Shown here: one piece after another, positions 1 to 6,896 of the stretch
How positions within the stretch are numbered: the stretch's first letter is position 1
How the letters are laid out: the number at the start of each line of letters is the position of its first letter
NCBI GenBank assembly: GCA_965370365.1
Contig: CBDUSP010000046.1
Coordinates: 1 to 12,862, forward strand
From: DAIDHZ01 sp965370365
GTDB lineage: Bacteria > Chlamydiota > Chlamydiia > Chlamydiales > SM23-39
Reading direction: 5' to 3'
Length of the DNA: 12,862 bases
Made by a program: the position numbers and the translations under genes
The notes under the pieces: generated by a model
Database searches by the model: none
Seen by the model: the letters and a program-made list of their open reading frames with translations, nothing else
Told to the model about the DNA's origin: nothing

Positions 1-2
1 AA

Positions 3-308
3 AGCCGCCGTTTAACTGAAAAAAGCCGCGTGCTTGAAAACCTGCACAAGGCAAAGAGTAATCCCTCTTTGAGTCGTTGTGAGGCGCCTAAAGCGGTTTT
101 CAATGTTCACAAAAAGGCGAATAAGACCGAAATTGCAAAGGCGATAGAAGAGATCTACTCCGATAAGAAAGTGAAAGTCATCTCCGTGAATACGATTTTG
201 ATTAAGCCTAAGAAGCGTCGCGTTAGAGGGCATCGAGGGAAAACAGCTTTCGTAAAGAAGGCAGTTGTTACATTCCGCCCCGGAGACCAAATTGAGGAGC
301 AAGTATAA
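3..308 (+). CDS. rplW: Large ribosomal subunit protein uL23 (5' partial)
   Basis: L23 binds domain III of 23S rRNA at the peptide exit tunnel and is the docking site for trigger factor and SRP. The frame is open to the left edge and its first residues read SRRLTEKSR, which matches the conserved N-terminal TEKS segment of L23. The gene therefore starts upstream of the window, and the GTG at 30 is an internal valine, not the start. About 101 residues are visible. The central ANKTEIAKAIEEIY segment and the following KVISVNTILIKPKKRR segment are the L23 rRNA-binding core, and the basic loop and TFRPGDQIE tail complete it. Its stop overlaps the rplB start by one base (TAATG), which suggests translational coupling. 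Identity is firm; the true start cannot be seen. Confidence 0.96.
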   Translation, partial: SRRLTEKSRVLENLHKAKSNPSLSRCEAPKAVFNVHKKANKTEIAKAIEEIYSDKKVKVISVNTILIKPKKRRVRGHRGKTAFVKKAVVTFRPGDQIEEQV

Positions 309-1135
309 TGCCTAAGTCATTTCGACCCACAACACCTGGTCAACGAAAGTTAGTTCTTCCGGTTCTTACTGATCTGAATCCTTCTGACAAACCCCCTCCG
401 AAGTCTCTTCTTAAGGGAAAGAAACGAACAAGTGGGAGAAACCACAGTGGTCATATCACGTGTCGTCATAAGGGAGGGGGTCACAAAAGACGCCTTAGAC
501 TCATCGACTTCAAGCGTGATAAGGAAAACATTCCGGCGAAAGTCGCTTCTGTTGAGTATGATCCAAATCGATCCGCGTTAATTGCTCTTCTTCACTATGT
601 AGATGGAGAAAAGCGCTTCATCTTGGCCCCTCAGGGGATCAAGGTAGGGGATATGGTTTCAACAAGCGATGAGCCCCCATTTCGTGTGGGTAACTGCATG
701 AAACTCAAGTTTATGCCGATTGGTTCTGTGATCCACAATATTGAGCTTCAGCCTGGGAAAGGAGCGAAAATGGTTCGTTCAGCAGGACTCTCCGCTAGAC
801 TTGTTGCGAGGGGAAATGGATACGCAACAGTGCGCTTTCCTTCCGGAGAAGTTCGGTTGATTAAAGAAGACTGTAGAGCTACTTTTGGTGTTGTTTCGAA
901 CTCCGAACATAATTTGCGTGTTCTTGGGAAGGCGGGACGCTCTCGTTGGCTTGGGATTCGTCCTACTGTACGAGGTGTTGCGATGAACCCAGTAGACCAC
1001 CCTCATGGTGGTGGAGAAGGACGAAGCAAGGGAAATCATCCGCAAACTCCTTGGGCACAGTTTACGAAAGGATTTAGAACCAGATCGCGCAAGAAGACAA
1101 AGAAGTGGATCGTAAAAGAGCGCAGTAGGAGTTAA
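308..1135 (+). CDS. rplB: Large ribosomal subunit protein uL2
   Basis: L2 is a primary 23S rRNA-binding protein near the peptidyl-transferase centre and is needed for subunit association. The 275-residue length is normal for the family (about 273-284). The N-terminal RNA-binding region carries HKGGGHKRRLRLIDFKR (residues 54-70). The SH3-like part follows with EYDPNRSALIALLHY. The C-terminal signature HPHGGGEGR at 231-239 contains the conserved histidine implicated in activity, and the end is very basic. The ATG overlaps the rplW stop by one base, and GAGGAG at 294-299 sits 8 bases upstream. The next gene, rpsS, begins 5 bases after the stop. No abnormal feature was seen. Confidence 0.98.
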   Translation: MPKSFRPTTPGQRKLVLPVLTDLNPSDKPPPKSLLKGKKRTSGRNHSGHITCRHKGGGHKRRLRLIDFKRDKENIPAKVASVEYDPNRSALIALLHYVDGEKRFILAPQGIKVGDMVSTSDEPPFRVGNCMKLKFMPIGSVIHNIELQPGKGAKMVRSAGLSARLVARGNGYATVRFPSGEVRLIKEDCRATFGVVSNSEHNLRVLGKAGRSRWLGIRPTVRGVAMNPVDHPHGGGEGRSKGNHPQTPWAQFTKGFRTRSRKKTKKWIVKERSRS

Positions 1136-1140
1136 CGATA

Positions 1141-1410
1141 ATGGGAAGATCATTAAAAAAAGGTCCTTTTGTAGACCACCATTTGATGGCAAAGATAGAG
1201 AAAAGTGCCCAGGAAGGATCGAAAAAATCGATCAAGACCTGGTCTAGACGATCGATGATAGTCCCTGAGATGATTGGGTGCACATTTGATGTCCACAATG
1301 GGAAGAAGTTTATTCCCGTGTATGTATCCGAGAATATGGTAGGACACCGTTTAGGTGAATTTTCTCCCACAAGAATTTTTAAAGGACATCCGAAGAAAGC
1401 AGGAAAGTAA
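1141..1410 (+). CDS. rpsS: Small ribosomal subunit protein uS19
   Basis: S19 sits in the head of the 30S subunit, pairs with S13 and contacts the A-site finger of 23S rRNA. The product has 89 residues, close to the usual 90-93. Family hallmarks are RSLKKGPFVD at residues 3-12, KTWSRRSMIVPEMIG in the middle, NGKKFIPVYVSENMVGHRLGEF, and the C-terminal SPTRIFKGH. The ATG lies 9 bases after a TAGGAG Shine-Dalgarno at 1126-1131 that overlaps the end of rplB. It is followed after 3 bases by rplV, the standard S10-operon order. Confidence 0.98.
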   Translation: MGRSLKKGPFVDHHLMAKIEKSAQEGSKKSIKTWSRRSMIVPEMIGCTFDVHNGKKFIPVYVSENMVGHRLGEFSPTRIFKGHPKKAGK

Positions 1411-1413
1411 GAT

Positions 1414-1755
1414 ATGGGATTGGCAAAAGCAAAAACCAAGTATGTGAGAATTTCCCCGCGAAAAGCGCGGTATGCAGCGGATTTGATTCGGGGCTTAAGC
1501 GTAGAGAAGGCACTGCTTCAACTCCTTTATTCAAACCTTCGTGGCGGGCGCCTTTTGAAAAAGACATTAGATAGCGCGGTGGCAAACGCTGAAACGCAGC
1601 TTGATGCACGCAGAGAAACGTTAAGAATATGCGAGATTCGTGTGGATCCAGGTCCGATCTTGCGTAGATCGAAACCTCGAAGCCGTGGGTCGTCAGTTCC
1701 TGTAAATAAGCGGACGAGTCACTTTACGATTGTACTAACGAACGAGGGCCTTTAG
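1414..1755 (+). CDS. rplV: Large ribosomal subunit protein uL22
   Basis: L22 lines the constriction of the nascent-peptide exit tunnel and contacts all domains of 23S rRNA. The product has 113 residues, close to the bacterial norm of about 110. Visible hallmarks are VRISPRKARYAADLIRG near the N-terminus and a helix ending KTLDSAVANAE. The C-terminal beta-hairpin region has the conserved PRSRGSS turn and the THFTIVL-like strand (SHFTIVL here). Its stop contains the start of the AGGAGC ribosome-binding site of rpsC. The hairpin is where macrolide-resistance changes occur in other bacteria; no deletion is evident by eye. Confidence 0.98.
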   Translation: MGLAKAKTKYVRISPRKARYAADLIRGLSVEKALLQLLYSNLRGGRLLKKTLDSAVANAETQLDARRETLRICEIRVDPGPILRRSKPRSRGSSVPVNKRTSHFTIVLTNEGL

Positions 1756-1762
1756 GAGCAGT

Positions 1763-2422
1763 ATGGGACAGAAAGTATCACCAACAGGATTTCGGCTTGT
1801 CGTTCGCAAGAAGTGGCTATCAACGTGGTTTGCGAACAACCAAGAATTTGGGACTTTAATTGGAGAAGATCACAAGATTCGCGACTACCTTTCGAAGAAG
1901 CCAGCAGCTCAAGGAGCTTCACGCTTTCTGATTAAGCGAATGGGTGGGAAGATTGAAGTAACAATCGTAACTGCAAGGCCTGGTCTTGCTATTGGGAAAA
2001 AGGGCGTTGAGATCGAGATCTTGAAAAAAGAGTTAAGAGCTCTTACTGGCGAAGAGGTTTGGATTGAAGTTGAAGAAATAAAACGTCCCGATCTAGAAGC
2101 AAAGCTTGTTGCCGATGGAATTGCAAAGCAGCTTGAGAGAAGGATCCCCTTCCGCAGAGCTTTGAAAAAAGCGCTCCGGACTTCTATGGATGCAGGTGCT
2201 GTTGGGATTAAGGTTCAGATTTCAGGACGTGTTGGTGGAGCCGAGATTGCACGTGTCGAGTGGTATAAAGAGGGTCGAATTCCTCTGCACACACTTCGTG
2301 CAGATATTGATTATTCTACAGGACGTGCGGAAACTACCTATGGTTCGATTGGCGTAAAAGTTTGGATCAATAGGGGAGAGGAAAAGAAGCCTCGCCCTAA
2401 ACCTTCTCAGGCGGGGAGCTAG
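1763..2422 (+). CDS. rpsC: Small ribosomal subunit protein uS3
   Basis: S3 forms part of the mRNA entry channel on the 30S head and contributes to helicase activity. The product has 219 residues, within the usual range of 210-235. It starts with the standard MGQKVSPTGFRL. The type-2 KH domain has its GxxG loop at GKKG (residues 78-81) after ARPGLAIG. The C-terminal domain includes RRALKKALRTSMDAGAVGIKV, GRVGGAEIARVEWYKEGR and PLHTLRADIDY. The tail is short, basic and proline-rich. A good AGGAGC ribosome-binding site at 1754-1759 precedes the ATG by 3 bases. rplP begins 2 bases after the stop. Confidence 0.98.
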   Translation: MGQKVSPTGFRLVVRKKWLSTWFANNQEFGTLIGEDHKIRDYLSKKPAAQGASRFLIKRMGGKIEVTIVTARPGLAIGKKGVEIEILKKELRALTGEEVWIEVEEIKRPDLEAKLVADGIAKQLERRIPFRRALKKALRTSMDAGAVGIKVQISGRVGGAEIARVEWYKEGRIPLHTLRADIDYSTGRAETTYGSIGVKVWINRGEEKKPRPKPSQAGS

Positions 2423-2424
2423 TC

Positions 2425-2844
2425 ATGGCAACAGGACCTAAGAAAACAAAGTTTAGAAAGCAACAGAAAGGGCAGATGAAAGGCCTCACCAAAGGGGGCT
2501 GCTTTGTTACTTTCGGTGAATTTGGGATGCAATCGCTTGATCGCACATGGATTACGGCGCAGCAGATTGAAGCGTGCCGCGTTACGATTACTCGATTCTT
2601 TAAAAGAAAAGGACAGGTTTGGATTCGCATTTTCCCAGATAAGCCTGTTACGAAAAAGCCCGCAGAAACGCGGATGGGAAAAGGGAAAGGCGGAACAGAT
2701 CATTACGTTGCGACCGTTCGCCCCGGACGCGTTTTGTTTGAAGTTGGTGGGATTACAAAAGAAGAAGCGCAGTCTGCTCTCAGACTGGCGGCTGCAAAAT
2801 TGCCCATTCGAACAAAGTTTGTTGAACGAGTGGAGATGGTATAA
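2425..2844 (+). CDS. rplP: Large ribosomal subunit protein uL16
   Basis: L16 is a late-assembling 50S protein that helps to position the A-site tRNA. The product has 139 residues, typical of bacteria (136-145). The signature run WIRIFPDKPVTKKPAETRMG followed by GKGKGG is intact, as is RPGRVLFEVGG. The N-terminal GxxxxxFGxFGMQSLD region matches bacterial L16, with TFGEFGMQSLDRTWITAQQIE visible. The basic loop around GKGKGG is the region that reaches toward the peptidyl-transferase centre. It lies between rpsC (2-base gap) and rpmC (2-base gap), the standard position. Confidence 0.98.
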   Translation: MATGPKKTKFRKQQKGQMKGLTKGGCFVTFGEFGMQSLDRTWITAQQIEACRVTITRFFKRKGQVWIRIFPDKPVTKKPAETRMGKGKGGTDHYVATVRPGRVLFEVGGITKEEAQSALRLAAAKLPIRTKFVERVEMV

Positions 2845-2846
2845 AT

Positions 2847-3062
2847 ATGGCAAAGAAGAAGAAAACTGATTTGATAAATCTCTCTGTTTCGGAACTTCAA
2901 GCAAAGAGTCAGACCTTAGGGCATGACATTTTCGAGATGAGAAACGCACTCTCTATCCAGCGCAGACTGGAAAAGCCTCACTTGCTTAAAGTTGCACGGA
3001 AAGAAAGAGCGCGTGTACTTACTTTACTTGCCCAAAAACAAAGAGAAGGAACTGCTACATGA
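2847..3062 (+). CDS. rpmC: Large ribosomal subunit protein uL29
   Basis: L29 is a small helical protein beside L23 near the exit tunnel. The product has 71 residues, within the usual range of 60-75. It has the two-helix hairpin pattern: a first helix LSVSELQAKSQTLGHDIFEMRNALSIQ, and a second helix beginning with the conserved PHLLKVARKERARVLTLLAQK stretch. The R-(x)-RARxLT motif is the classical L29 signature. Its stop overlaps the rpsQ start in an ATGA arrangement (3059-3062), which suggests coupled translation. Confidence is slightly lower than for its neighbours only because the protein is short. Confidence 0.96.
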   Translation: MAKKKKTDLINLSVSELQAKSQTLGHDIFEMRNALSIQRRLEKPHLLKVARKERARVLTLLAQKQREGTAT

Positions 3063-3310
3063 CGCAACAGACAAGAAAAAATCGAAAAGAACTCACGGGT
3101 GTTGTCGTCTCTAGTAAAATGGATAAGACGGTGACTGTGAAGGTCTCCTATAAGGTGAGACATCCCAGGTACAAAAAAGTAATCGAAAGATCAAATAAAT
3201 ACTATGCGCATGATGAGTCCAATTCGCTTGGGTGTGGACAGCAGGTACGAATCATGCAAACACGGCCTATTTCCAAGCTGAAATGCTGGCGAGTGGTTGA
3301 GGCTCTTTAA
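3059..3310 (+). CDS. rpsQ: Small ribosomal subunit protein uS17
   Basis: S17 is an OB-fold protein and primary binder of 16S rRNA in the 5' domain. The product has 83 residues (usual 80-90). Hallmarks are GVVVSSKMDKTVTVKV near the N-terminus, the HPRYKKVIERSNKYYAHDE core with the conserved K-Y-x-A-H-D, and the strand GQQVRIMQTRPISKLKCWRVVE. The ATG overlaps the rpmC stop (ATGA). The 17-base gap to rplN is among the longer ones in this part of the cluster. Confidence 0.98.
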   Translation: MTQQTRKNRKELTGVVVSSKMDKTVTVKVSYKVRHPRYKKVIERSNKYYAHDESNSLGCGQQVRIMQTRPISKLKCWRVVEAL

Positions 3311-3327
3311 AAACTGGAATTAGACTT

Positions 3328-3696
3328 ATGATTCAAGAGGAAACAAACCTTATAGTGGCGGACAATACCGGAGCAAAGCGCGTACGGTGTTTTAGAGTTC
3401 TTGGGGGAACCCGAAGACGCTACGCCTATGTCGGTGATATAATCGTATGCTCTGTCAAAGAGGCTGAGCCCGGAGGCACAGTAAAGAAAGGTGACGTCGT
3501 AAAGGCTGTTGTTGTTCGTACAAAAGGGTATATTCGAAGACCCGATGGATCACTCCTTCGTTTCTACGACAATAGCTGCGTAATTATCGATGATAAGAAA
3601 AACCCTCGTGGGACGCGTATTTTTGGCCCCATTGCTCGTGAAGTAAGAGAGAGTGGTTATATTAAGATCAGTTCTTTAGCACCCGAGGTGATTTGA
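3328..3696 (+). CDS. rplN: Large ribosomal subunit protein uL14
   Basis: L14 is a beta-barrel protein at the subunit interface, forming bridges with 16S rRNA and binding the RsfS silencing factor in other bacteria. The 122-residue length is the standard bacterial length. The start MIQEETNLIVADNTGAKRV is almost invariant in the family, and KKGDVVKAVVVRTK and NPRGTRIFGPIARE are also present. The Shine-Dalgarno is weak (GGAA about 10 bases upstream), so translation may depend partly on ribosomes leaving rpsQ. Its TGA shares one base with the rplX ATG. Confidence 0.98.
   Translation: MIQEETNLIVADNTGAKRVRCFRVLGGTRRRYAYVGDIIVCSVKEAEPGGTVKKGDVVKAVVVRTKGYIRRPDGSLLRFYDNSCVIIDDKKNPRGTRIFGPIAREVRESGYIKISSLAPEVI
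3685..3690 (+). promoter_or_regulatory. Ribosome-binding site that fixes the rplX start
   Basis: GAGGTG lies 5 bases before the ATG at 3696 but only 2 bases before the in-frame TTG at 3693. That spacing favours the ATG as the rplX start. The site lies inside the last codons of rplN. Confidence 0.7.
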
Positions 3697-4019
3697 TGAG
3701 TAAGTGGATTCGAAAAGGCGACCGTGTTCTGGTCATTGCTGGGAACAGCAAGGGAAAGTCAGGGGAAGTCGTTTCTAGAAAAGGGGATCGTGTTGTCATT
3801 CAAGATGTGAATATGCGAAAGAAGCATATGAAAAAGACACAAGAGTCTCAAGGTGGAAGGATTATCGAGATGGAAATGCCGATGCATATTTCCAATGTAT
3901 GTATCTGTGATCAAGACGGAAAGGCGTTGAAGATCCGGTGTCGCATTGACAAGGAAGGTTCAAAAGAGCTCATTTTTGGAGCAAAAGGCAAGGAGACCGT
4001 ACTCCGTTCGGTTAAATAG
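3696..4019 (+). CDS. rplX: Large ribosomal subunit protein uL24
   Basis: L24 is an assembly-initiating 50S protein located near the tunnel exit. From the ATG at 3696 the product has 107 residues, close to the normal 100-110. The KOW motif is clear: IRKGDRVLVIAGNSKGKSGEV near residues 5-25. It is followed by GDRVVIQDVNMRKKHMKK, and then IEMEMPMHISNV with the conserved P-x-H-x-S-N-V. An in-frame TTG just upstream is unlikely to be used because of its spacing from the GAGGTG ribosome-binding site. The ATG overlaps the rplN TGA by one base (TGATG), which suggests reinitiation or coupling. Confidence 0.97.
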   Translation: MSKWIRKGDRVLVIAGNSKGKSGEVVSRKGDRVVIQDVNMRKKHMKKTQESQGGRIIEMEMPMHISNVCICDQDGKALKIRCRIDKEGSKELIFGAKGKETVLRSVK

Positions 4020-4027
4020 GATAGAAC

Positions 4028-4561
4028 ATGTCAAGACTGTACAAAAAATTTAAGGAAGAAATTATTCCTGAATTAAAGAAAAAGCATCCTGATCGTGGAG
4101 TGATGGAGCTTCCTGTGCTTAAGAAGATTGTGATTAGCATGGGGCTTGCCAAGGCGTTGAAGGATAAAAATGCTCTTCAAGAACACAGCGAAGAATTAAA
4201 GCTATTGTCTGGGCAAAAGCCTGTTGTAACTCGTGCGAAGAAGGCGATTTCAAATTTTAAGCTCAGAGAAGAGCAGCCTGTTGGTTTGATGGTTACGCTT
4301 CGCGGAAAAAGGATGTATGACTTTTTGGATCGCTTTTGCCATGTCGTATCTCCTCGGATACACGACTTTCGTGGGTTTAGTAAGAAGGGAGATGGAAGAG
4401 GCAGTTACAGCTTTGGTATTCAAGACCAGCAAGTTTTTCCAGAGATTAATTTAGATAAAGTGAAAAGAACACAAGGGATGAATATTACCATCGTTACAAC
4501 AGCTTGTTGTAATGATGATTGTATCGAATTATTGTCCCTTTTAGGTTTCCCGTACAAGTAG
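4028..4561 (+). CDS. rplE: Large ribosomal subunit protein uL5
   Basis: L5 binds 5S rRNA in the central protuberance and contacts the P-site tRNA. The product has 177 residues (family about 178-180). Conserved blocks are PVLKKIVISMGL, LLSGQKPVVTRAKKAISNFKLRE, PVGLMVTLRGKRMYDFLDR and PRIHDFRG, followed by GSYSFGIQDQQVFPEI. The last block ends with the typical NITIVTTA and LLSLLGFP. It is followed directly by rpsH, with only 9 bases between. In most bacteria rpsN (S14) lies here, and it is missing. Confidence 0.98.
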   Translation: MSRLYKKFKEEIIPELKKKHPDRGVMELPVLKKIVISMGLAKALKDKNALQEHSEELKLLSGQKPVVTRAKKAISNFKLREEQPVGLMVTLRGKRMYDFLDRFCHVVSPRIHDFRGFSKKGDGRGSYSFGIQDQQVFPEINLDKVKRTQGMNITIVTTACCNDDCIELLSLLGFPYK

Positions 4562-4570
4562 GAGAATAGA

Positions 4571-4963
4571 ATGTCTTTTAATGATCCGATTGCAGAGCTT
4601 TTAACGAAGATTCGCAATGCGAAAGATGCGCAGCATCGGTTTGTCGATATGAGCTTAAGTAAAATGAAGGTGGAAATCTTGAATCTTCTTAAAGATCACG
4701 GATTTATCGACAACTTCTTAGTGGATAAGCAAAGATACAGAATGCGTATTTTTCTTCGTTACACTAAAGATCGCGGATCTGTGATTTTAGGTCTAAAGAG
4801 AGAGTCCAAGTGCGGATGTCGCAGATATTTAGGATATCAGGATATTCCAAGAGTTTTTAATGGGATGGGGATTGCGATCCTAAGCACTTCACAAGGCGTC
4901 GTCGATGGTGCGACTGCTAAGAAATTGAAAAAGGGCGGAGAGCTTCTCTGCACAGTGTGGTAA
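4571..4963 (+). CDS. rpsH: Small ribosomal subunit protein uS8
   Basis: S8 binds the central domain of 16S rRNA and, in some bacteria, represses translation of the spc operon by binding its mRNA. The product has 130 residues, a typical length. N-terminal DPIAELLTKIRNA, the middle KMKVEILNLLKDHGFI and the C-terminal GMGIAILSTSQGVVDGATAKKL followed by GGELLCTVW are the S8 signatures. A small cysteine cluster (KCGCRRY) stands in the linker, where many family members have RPGRR or similar; it may be lineage-specific. A clear AGGAGA ribosome-binding site at 4560-4565 overlaps the rplE stop. Confidence 0.98.
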   Translation: MSFNDPIAELLTKIRNAKDAQHRFVDMSLSKMKVEILNLLKDHGFIDNFLVDKQRYRMRIFLRYTKDRGSVILGLKRESKCGCRRYLGYQDIPRVFNGMGIAILSTSQGVVDGATAKKLKKGGELLCTVW

Positions 4964-4967
4964 GAAT

Positions 4968-5507
4968 ATGTCAAGACTAGGAAAAATAGCGATCCCTCTT
5001 CCGGATGATGTCGAGATTAAAGAATCTGGAGATGGTAATCTAGAAGTTAAAGGGAAAAAGGGAGCTTTAAAACTCACGCTTCCCAAAGGGATTAAGCTCA
5101 AGATTGATGGGAAACTGGCCTTTTTAGAGAGGGATGAATCTATTTGCTCTGATGGAGCTGTTCACGGCTTATACCGGTCTTTACTCAAAAACATTGTCGT
5201 GGGTATTTCTACTGGATATGAAGTTATCCTTTCTCTAATCGGAGTTGGTTATCGAGCAAAAGTTCAGGGAGAAAAACTAGATCTTCAGATTGGATTTTCT
5301 CATCCGACGCTCCTCGAGATCCCTAAGTCAATTGAGGTCGTTGTTGAAAAAGGAACAACCATTCTTGTTAAGGGAATAGATAAGCAGAAAGTGGGACAAT
5401 TTGCGGCAAACATTCGTGCGATTCGACCTCCGGAGCCTTATAAGGGGAAGGGGATTCACTATAAGGGCGAATATGTCCGCAGAAAAGAAGGGAAAAAGAA
5501 GGCGTAA
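4968..5507 (+). CDS. rplF: Large ribosomal subunit protein uL6
   Basis: L6 binds 23S rRNA near the sarcin-ricin loop, where translation factors dock. The product has 179 residues, matching the bacterial norm of about 176-180. It has the two repeated alpha/beta domains. The first starts MSRLGKIAIPLPDDVEI and contains VKGKKGALKLTLP. The second contains SLIGVGYRAKVQGEKLDLQIGFSHP. The C-terminal signature is RPPEPYKGKGIHYKGEYVRRKEGKK. The Shine-Dalgarno is weak; the 4-base gap to rpsH suggests that translation relies on coupling. Confidence 0.98.
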   Translation: MSRLGKIAIPLPDDVEIKESGDGNLEVKGKKGALKLTLPKGIKLKIDGKLAFLERDESICSDGAVHGLYRSLLKNIVVGISTGYEVILSLIGVGYRAKVQGEKLDLQIGFSHPTLLEIPKSIEVVVEKGTTILVKGIDKQKVGQFAANIRAIRPPEPYKGKGIHYKGEYVRRKEGKKKA

Positions 5508-5510
5508 GAT

Positions 5511-5882
5511 ATGGATAATTCTAAAACCAAGCGACAAAAGTCAAGAGCGCGTAGAGTGTTTCGCGTTCGGAAGAAAGTGCGAGGGACAGACATCCGTCCA
5601 AGGCTTACTGTTTCAAAGACAAACAAACATGTTTATGCGCAGCTGATCGATGATTCTGCTGGGGTTACGCTTGCAGGGATCGGGACTCTTTCCAAAGAGA
5701 ATAAGGGAGGAGCTGCTGCTCGCAAGTCAAAGGAATCAGCAAGAAGCATTGGAAAGCAGATCGCTGAAATGGCAAAGAAAAAAAACATTGAGGCGGTGGT
5801 CTTTGATCGAGGTCGCTTTAAGTTTCATGGCGTTATAGCGGAGCTGGCAGAAGGTGCTCGCGAAGCTGGGTTACGGTTTTAA
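5511..5882 (+). CDS. rplR: Large ribosomal subunit protein uL18
   Basis: L18 brings 5S rRNA to the 50S central protuberance together with L5. The product has 123 residues (usual 115-125). The arginine/lysine-rich N-terminus (KRQKSRARRVFRVRKKVRG) binds 5S rRNA. PRLTVSKTNKHVYAQLIDD, the helix with SIGKQIAEMAKKKNIE, VVFDRGRFKFHGVIAELAEGAREAGLRF and the final LRF are family marks. It starts 3 bases after rplF. The 43-base gap to rpsE after it is larger than its neighbours and contains a tiny open frame (5897-5929). Confidence 0.98.
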   Translation: MDNSKTKRQKSRARRVFRVRKKVRGTDIRPRLTVSKTNKHVYAQLIDDSAGVTLAGIGTLSKENKGGAAARKSKESARSIGKQIAEMAKKKNIEAVVFDRGRFKFHGVIAELAEGAREAGLRF

Positions 5883-5896
5883 AGAGAGAGTGTTTG

Positions 5897-5929
5897 ATGA
5901 TTAAGCACCCTCATAGGAAAGGAATATGA
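5897..5929 (+). other. Possible 10-codon leader ORF overlapping the rpsE start
   Basis: A short frame MIKHPHRKGI begins with ATG at 5897, after the purine-rich AGAGAGAG at 5883-5890. Its TGA (5927-5929) overlaps the rpsE ATG (5926-5928) as ATGA. This geometry could couple rpsE translation to upstream ribosomes. It could equally be chance, because the frame is very short, and nothing shows that it is translated. Confidence 0.2.
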
Positions 5930-6426
5930 CAAGAGACCCTCAGAAAAGACATCAAGAAGATTTTGGAACGGAGTTCGAGGAGAAGGTTCTTTATATCAAC
6001 CGATGCTCCAAGGTAGTAAAAGGGGGCCGTAAGTTTAGCTTTTCAGCCCTAATTCTCGTTGGGGATAGCCAAGGCCGCGTTGGCTACGGTTTTGCAAAAG
6101 CAAACGAAGTTTCTGATGCCATTCGCAAAGGATCGGAAGCCGCTCGCAAAAACGTTTTTGAAATCGAGATGGAAGGAACAAGCATTCCACACGAAGCCCG
6201 CGTTGTTTGGGATGGTGCAGAAGTCTTACTAAAACCCGCTCCCTCAGGAACCGGTGTTGTTGCAGGATCAAAAGTTCGTTCGGTTCTTGAGCTTGCAGGA
6301 ATTAAGGATGTGATTGCGAAAAACCTTGGTTCTAGCAACCCGCTCAATCAGGTTAAGGCTACGTTTAAAGCGCTTTTGACAATGAAGAATCGACAAAAAT
6401 ACTTTGCTAGGCGAGAGAGGAGCTAG
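5926..6426 (+). CDS. rpsE: Small ribosomal subunit protein uS5
   Basis: S5 lies at the back of the 30S near the mRNA entry and affects decoding accuracy. The product has 166 residues, typical of bacteria. The N-terminal double-stranded-RNA-binding-like domain carries the near-invariant NRCSKVVKGGRKFSFSALILVGD and GYGFAKANEVSDAIRKGSEAARKN. The C-terminal domain has LKPAPSGTGVVAGSKVRSVLELAG and the NPLNQVKATFKALL helix. AGGAAAGGA at 5915-5923 supports the ATG at 5926. rplO follows directly; rpmD (L30), usually found between S5 and L15, is absent. Confidence 0.98.
   Translation: MTRDPQKRHQEDFGTEFEEKVLYINRCSKVVKGGRKFSFSALILVGDSQGRVGYGFAKANEVSDAIRKGSEAARKNVFEIEMEGTSIPHEARVVWDGAEVLLKPAPSGTGVVAGSKVRSVLELAGIKDVIAKNLGSSNPLNQVKATFKALLTMKNRQKYFARRERS
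6415..6422 (+). promoter_or_regulatory. Ribosome-binding site that fixes the rplO start
   Basis: GAGAGGAG within the last codons of rpsE lies 8 bases before the ATG at 6431. This makes that ATG the rplO start rather than the in-frame TTG at 6404 inside rpsE. Confidence 0.7.
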
Positions 6427-6430
6427 ATTT

Positions 6431-6883
6431 ATGTTTAACCTATCGAATTTAAAAGACACATCTCGCCCACGACGCAAGTTTCGCCGTTTAGGAAGAGGTG
6501 TTGGATCAAAGCGAGGAAAAACGGCTGGACGCGGAGAAAAAGGTGATGGCTCGCGTCAGGGATATCGCAGACGATTTGGCTATGAAGGAGGACAAGTCCC
6601 CCTATATAGAAAGCTTCCCGTTAGAGGATTTACGCGAGGGACTTTTGTAAAACCATCAATTGCAATTTCTTTGACAACACTCGACAAGAAGTTCAGTGAT
6701 GGAGAGATCGTGAATTTCGAAACGCTTCGAGAAAAAGGACTTATTCCACGAAAACTTCCTGGAGGAATTAAGATTCTTGCTGGAGAGCTGACAAAAAAAT
6801 TGAAAATCGAAGCGCATGCTTTTTCTGGCACAGCAAAAGCATGGCTTGAAGAAAAGAAAATCGAACACACTGTTGTTTCTTGA
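6431..6883 (+). CDS. rplO: Large ribosomal subunit protein uL15
   Basis: L15 binds 23S rRNA late in 50S assembly. From the ATG at 6431 the product has 150 residues, normal for bacteria (about 144-150). The glycine/basic N-terminal extension has GRGVGSKRGKTAGRGEKGDGSR (residues 21-42), followed by YEGGQVPLYRKLPVRGF, which are diagnostic. The C-terminal domain includes GIKILAGELTKKLKIEAHAFSGTAKAWLE, matching the usual L15 fold. The start agrees with a strong ribosome-binding site 8 bases upstream. The next gene is secY, after 13 bases. Confidence 0.97.
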   Translation: MFNLSNLKDTSRPRRKFRRLGRGVGSKRGKTAGRGEKGDGSRQGYRRRFGYEGGQVPLYRKLPVRGFTRGTFVKPSIAISLTTLDKKFSDGEIVNFETLREKGLIPRKLPGGIKILAGELTKKLKIEAHAFSGTAKAWLEEKKIEHTVVS

Positions 6884-6896
6884 AATTTGGTAGATT

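Noticed and set aside
2504..2869. 121-codon plus-strand frame overlapping rplP
   Set aside because: It overlaps the whole of the conserved L16 coding region in another frame, and its residue composition resembles no family.
2419..2949. Long open frame on the minus strand opposite rplP and rpmC (176 codons)
   Set aside because: It is fully antisense to two clear ribosomal protein genes and shows no recognisable protein character. The openness follows from the codon bias of the sense genes. Similar minus-strand frames opposite rplB, rpsS, secY, rpoA and gapA were rejected for the same reason.
3693..3695. TTG as rplX start
   Set aside because: It is only 2 bases from the GAGGTG site, while the adjacent ATG at 3696 has proper spacing and the stop/start overlap typical of this cluster.
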